From the NCBI GenBank assembly GCA_027069135.1, contig JALXFE010000489.1, positions 1 through 39,810 of the forward strand: a stretch of DNA of 39,810 bases. Reading direction: 5' to 3'. Below are positions 38,769-39,810 of the stretch, piece after piece. The position numbers were made by a program, and so were the translations under genes. Under the pieces are notes generated by a model. That model did no database searches. It was not told the origin of the DNA and was given only the letters and a program-made list of their open reading frames with translations. This DNA is from Thermoanaerobaculia bacterium (GTDB lineage Bacteria; Acidobacteriota; Thermoanaerobaculia; Multivoradales; JAHZIX01). Position 1 is the first letter of the stretch, and each line of letters starts with the position of its first letter.

Positions 38769-39810
38769 ATGCTTCCTGGAAAAGCTCGATGGCTCCATAA
38801 AGCTCTTGGGTACTCGTTTACCCTGGGGCTCTTGGCCCTGACGTTGCCCGCGTGGGCGGAGCCGGCGGAGGCCGGGCGGTTGGTGCGGGATCTATTGGAG
38901 GGGCAAGACGATGGGTCGCTACCTCTCTATTCTGCAATAGCCGGTCTCGGCGAGGAGGTCTTCTTCGCAGGCGTCCAATCCGGAATCGTGGGATTGTGGA
39001 GAACAGGGCGAGAAGGGGGCCCCCCGGAGCTTGTGACGACGGTCTCGGTAACGCCCCGGCAGTTGACCCCGACGGGCTCGAGGCTCTGGTTTCGGGACCG
39101 GCAGGAAGAGTTCTTGGTCACGGACGGCACCCCCGGAGGCACCCTCTCCGCAGCGGCGCATTTGCCGTTGGATCAACAACCGACGTTTCCCTCGGACCTG
39201 GTCAAAGTCGGCGAATCCCGCTGGCTCTTTCTCGCCCAATCGCTGGCCACCGGAAGGGAACCGTGGGTCACAGACGGCACCAGCAAGGGCACTCGGGTAC
39301 TGGATCTCAATCCCGGGCCCGCCGACTCAATCTCCTTTAGGACAGCGAGTATCGGCAACCTTGGGACCGCCGCCATGTTCTTCGCCTCGACGCCTCAGGG
39401 AGCAGGTCTCTGGCGCTCGGACGGTACGCAGACAGGTACCGTGAGATTCACGTCCATCCCAGATGCCTTCGATTCCTTCCTCGGTACCGTCCACGGTGGA
39501 CGAAGCCTCCTCCTGATGCGGCGCCCCAACGGAGCCTCGAGATTCTGGAGCACCGACGGCACCGACGACGGCACCTTCCCCCTGAATTTCCCCGGGGGTT
39601 TCGAAGGTCGGTTCTTCCTCATCACCGAGTCCGTGTCCGAGGAGGGCTGGCTCCTATTCATCGAACCTTTGGGCGACGGCGAACGCCTACCGTGTGAGAT
39701 CTGGAGGACCGATGGCACGGCCAGTGGAAGCCGAAAGGTGATCGACTTCGGCACCCTGGCGGCTTCCCAGGAGGGCCTTCAGACGACCTGTCCCCGTTCC
39801 GTGGTGGCGG
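38769..39810 (+). CDS. Secreted ELWxxDGTxxGT-repeat protein, 3'-truncated by the window edge
   Basis: The frame is open from ATG 38769 (GGGGGA upstream) to the window end, giving 347 residues. A signal peptide spans 1-30 (LPAWA-EP). The rest shows repeats of the ELWxxDGTxxGT type: FLVTDGTPGGT (115-125), PWVTDGTSKGT (165-175), LWRSDGTQTGT (214-224), FWSTDGTDDGT (259-269) and IWRTDGTASGS (311-321). They are spaced about 45-52 residues apart, as in beta-propeller-like surface proteins. The full gene is probably much longer. It is transcribed away from the metal block and seems functionally unrelated; it marks the right boundary. Confidence 0.88.
   Translation, partial: MLPGKARWLHKALGYSFTLGLLALTLPAWAEPAEAGRLVRDLLEGQDDGSLPLYSAIAGLGEEVFFAGVQSGIVGLWRTGREGGPPELVTTVSVTPRQLTPTGSRLWFRDRQEEFLVTDGTPGGTLSAAAHLPLDQQPTFPSDLVKVGESRWLFLAQSLATGREPWVTDGTSKGTRVLDLNPGPADSISFRTASIGNLGTAAMFFASTPQGAGLWRSDGTQTGTVRFTSIPDAFDSFLGTVHGGRSLLLMRRPNGASRFWSTDGTDDGTFPLNFPGGFEGRFFLITESVSEEGWLLFIEPLGDGERLPCEIWRTDGTASGSRKVIDFGTLAASQEGLQTTCPRSVVA

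Noticed and set aside
38852-39340. Open frame of 162 codons on the + strand near the right edge
   Set aside because: Wrong frame; the frame starting at 38769 shows a signal peptide and five ELWxxDGTxxGT-type repeats and continues to the window end.

Overview
This window comes from a GC-rich Gram-negative bacterium. The evidence is two complete tripartite (RND, adaptor, TolC) export systems, outer-membrane barrel proteins, many secreted c-type cytochromes and Shine-Dalgarno-type ribosome binding sites. An ELWxxDGTxxGT-repeat secreted protein at the right edge and the style of the bc-type complex fit a deep-branching lineage such as Acidobacteriota or a relative. That placement is a guess, because no rRNA or other phylogenetic marker is present.

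Layout. A TolC-family gene enters at the left on the + strand (2-1216), and an ELWxxDGT-repeat gene leaves at the right on the + strand (38769 to the end). Everything between (about 1350-38638) is one co-oriented minus-strand block of about 37 kb devoted to copper/heavy-metal handling, periplasmic electron transfer and peroxidase chemistry. In order of transcription (high to low coordinates): (1) a Cys-rich secreted protein, CusCBA system 2 (TolC, adaptor, RND pump), a DUF3347 protein, a monohaem cytochrome c, a small His-rich periplasmic protein and a multicopper oxidase with a Met-rich insert and a CopB-like C-terminal barrel domain; (2) a membrane histidine kinase with a RegB-like GGxxNP motif and an NtrC-type sigma-54 activator; (3) a respiratory-type operon: outer-membrane porin, two monohaem cytochromes c, a GltD-like flavoprotein with ferredoxin centres, a Rieske protein, cytochrome b, a hexahaem cytochrome c, a DUF4136 protein and a small membrane protein; (4) a small helical protein, a PII-like protein, CusCBA system 1 with a very divergent RND pump, an ICMT-like membrane methyltransferase, a DUF5676-like membrane protein and a Cu(+) P1B-ATPase; (5) a TULIP/takeout-like protein, a DyP-accessory protein and a DyP-type peroxidase.

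The main discovery is regulatory. Upstream of blocks 3, 4 and 5 there is a sigma-54 (-24/-12) promoter sequence on the correct strand. One is an exact match to TGGCACG-N4-TTGC and two have a single mismatch. Each is preceded by an inverted repeat whose centre lies 91.5, 93.5 and 91.5 nt from the promoter element. Two of these dyads share the sequence CTCTTGCG-N4-TGCRAG. The NtrC-type activator and its kinase are encoded directly upstream of the perfect promoter. The simplest model is one regulon: a membrane kinase, possibly reading the quinone pool and/or metal stress, activates through sigma-54 an electron-transfer chain, a copper efflux/ATPase cassette with its own PII-like sensor, and a peroxidase cassette. 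The model is inference; the motifs and spacings are read directly from the sequence.
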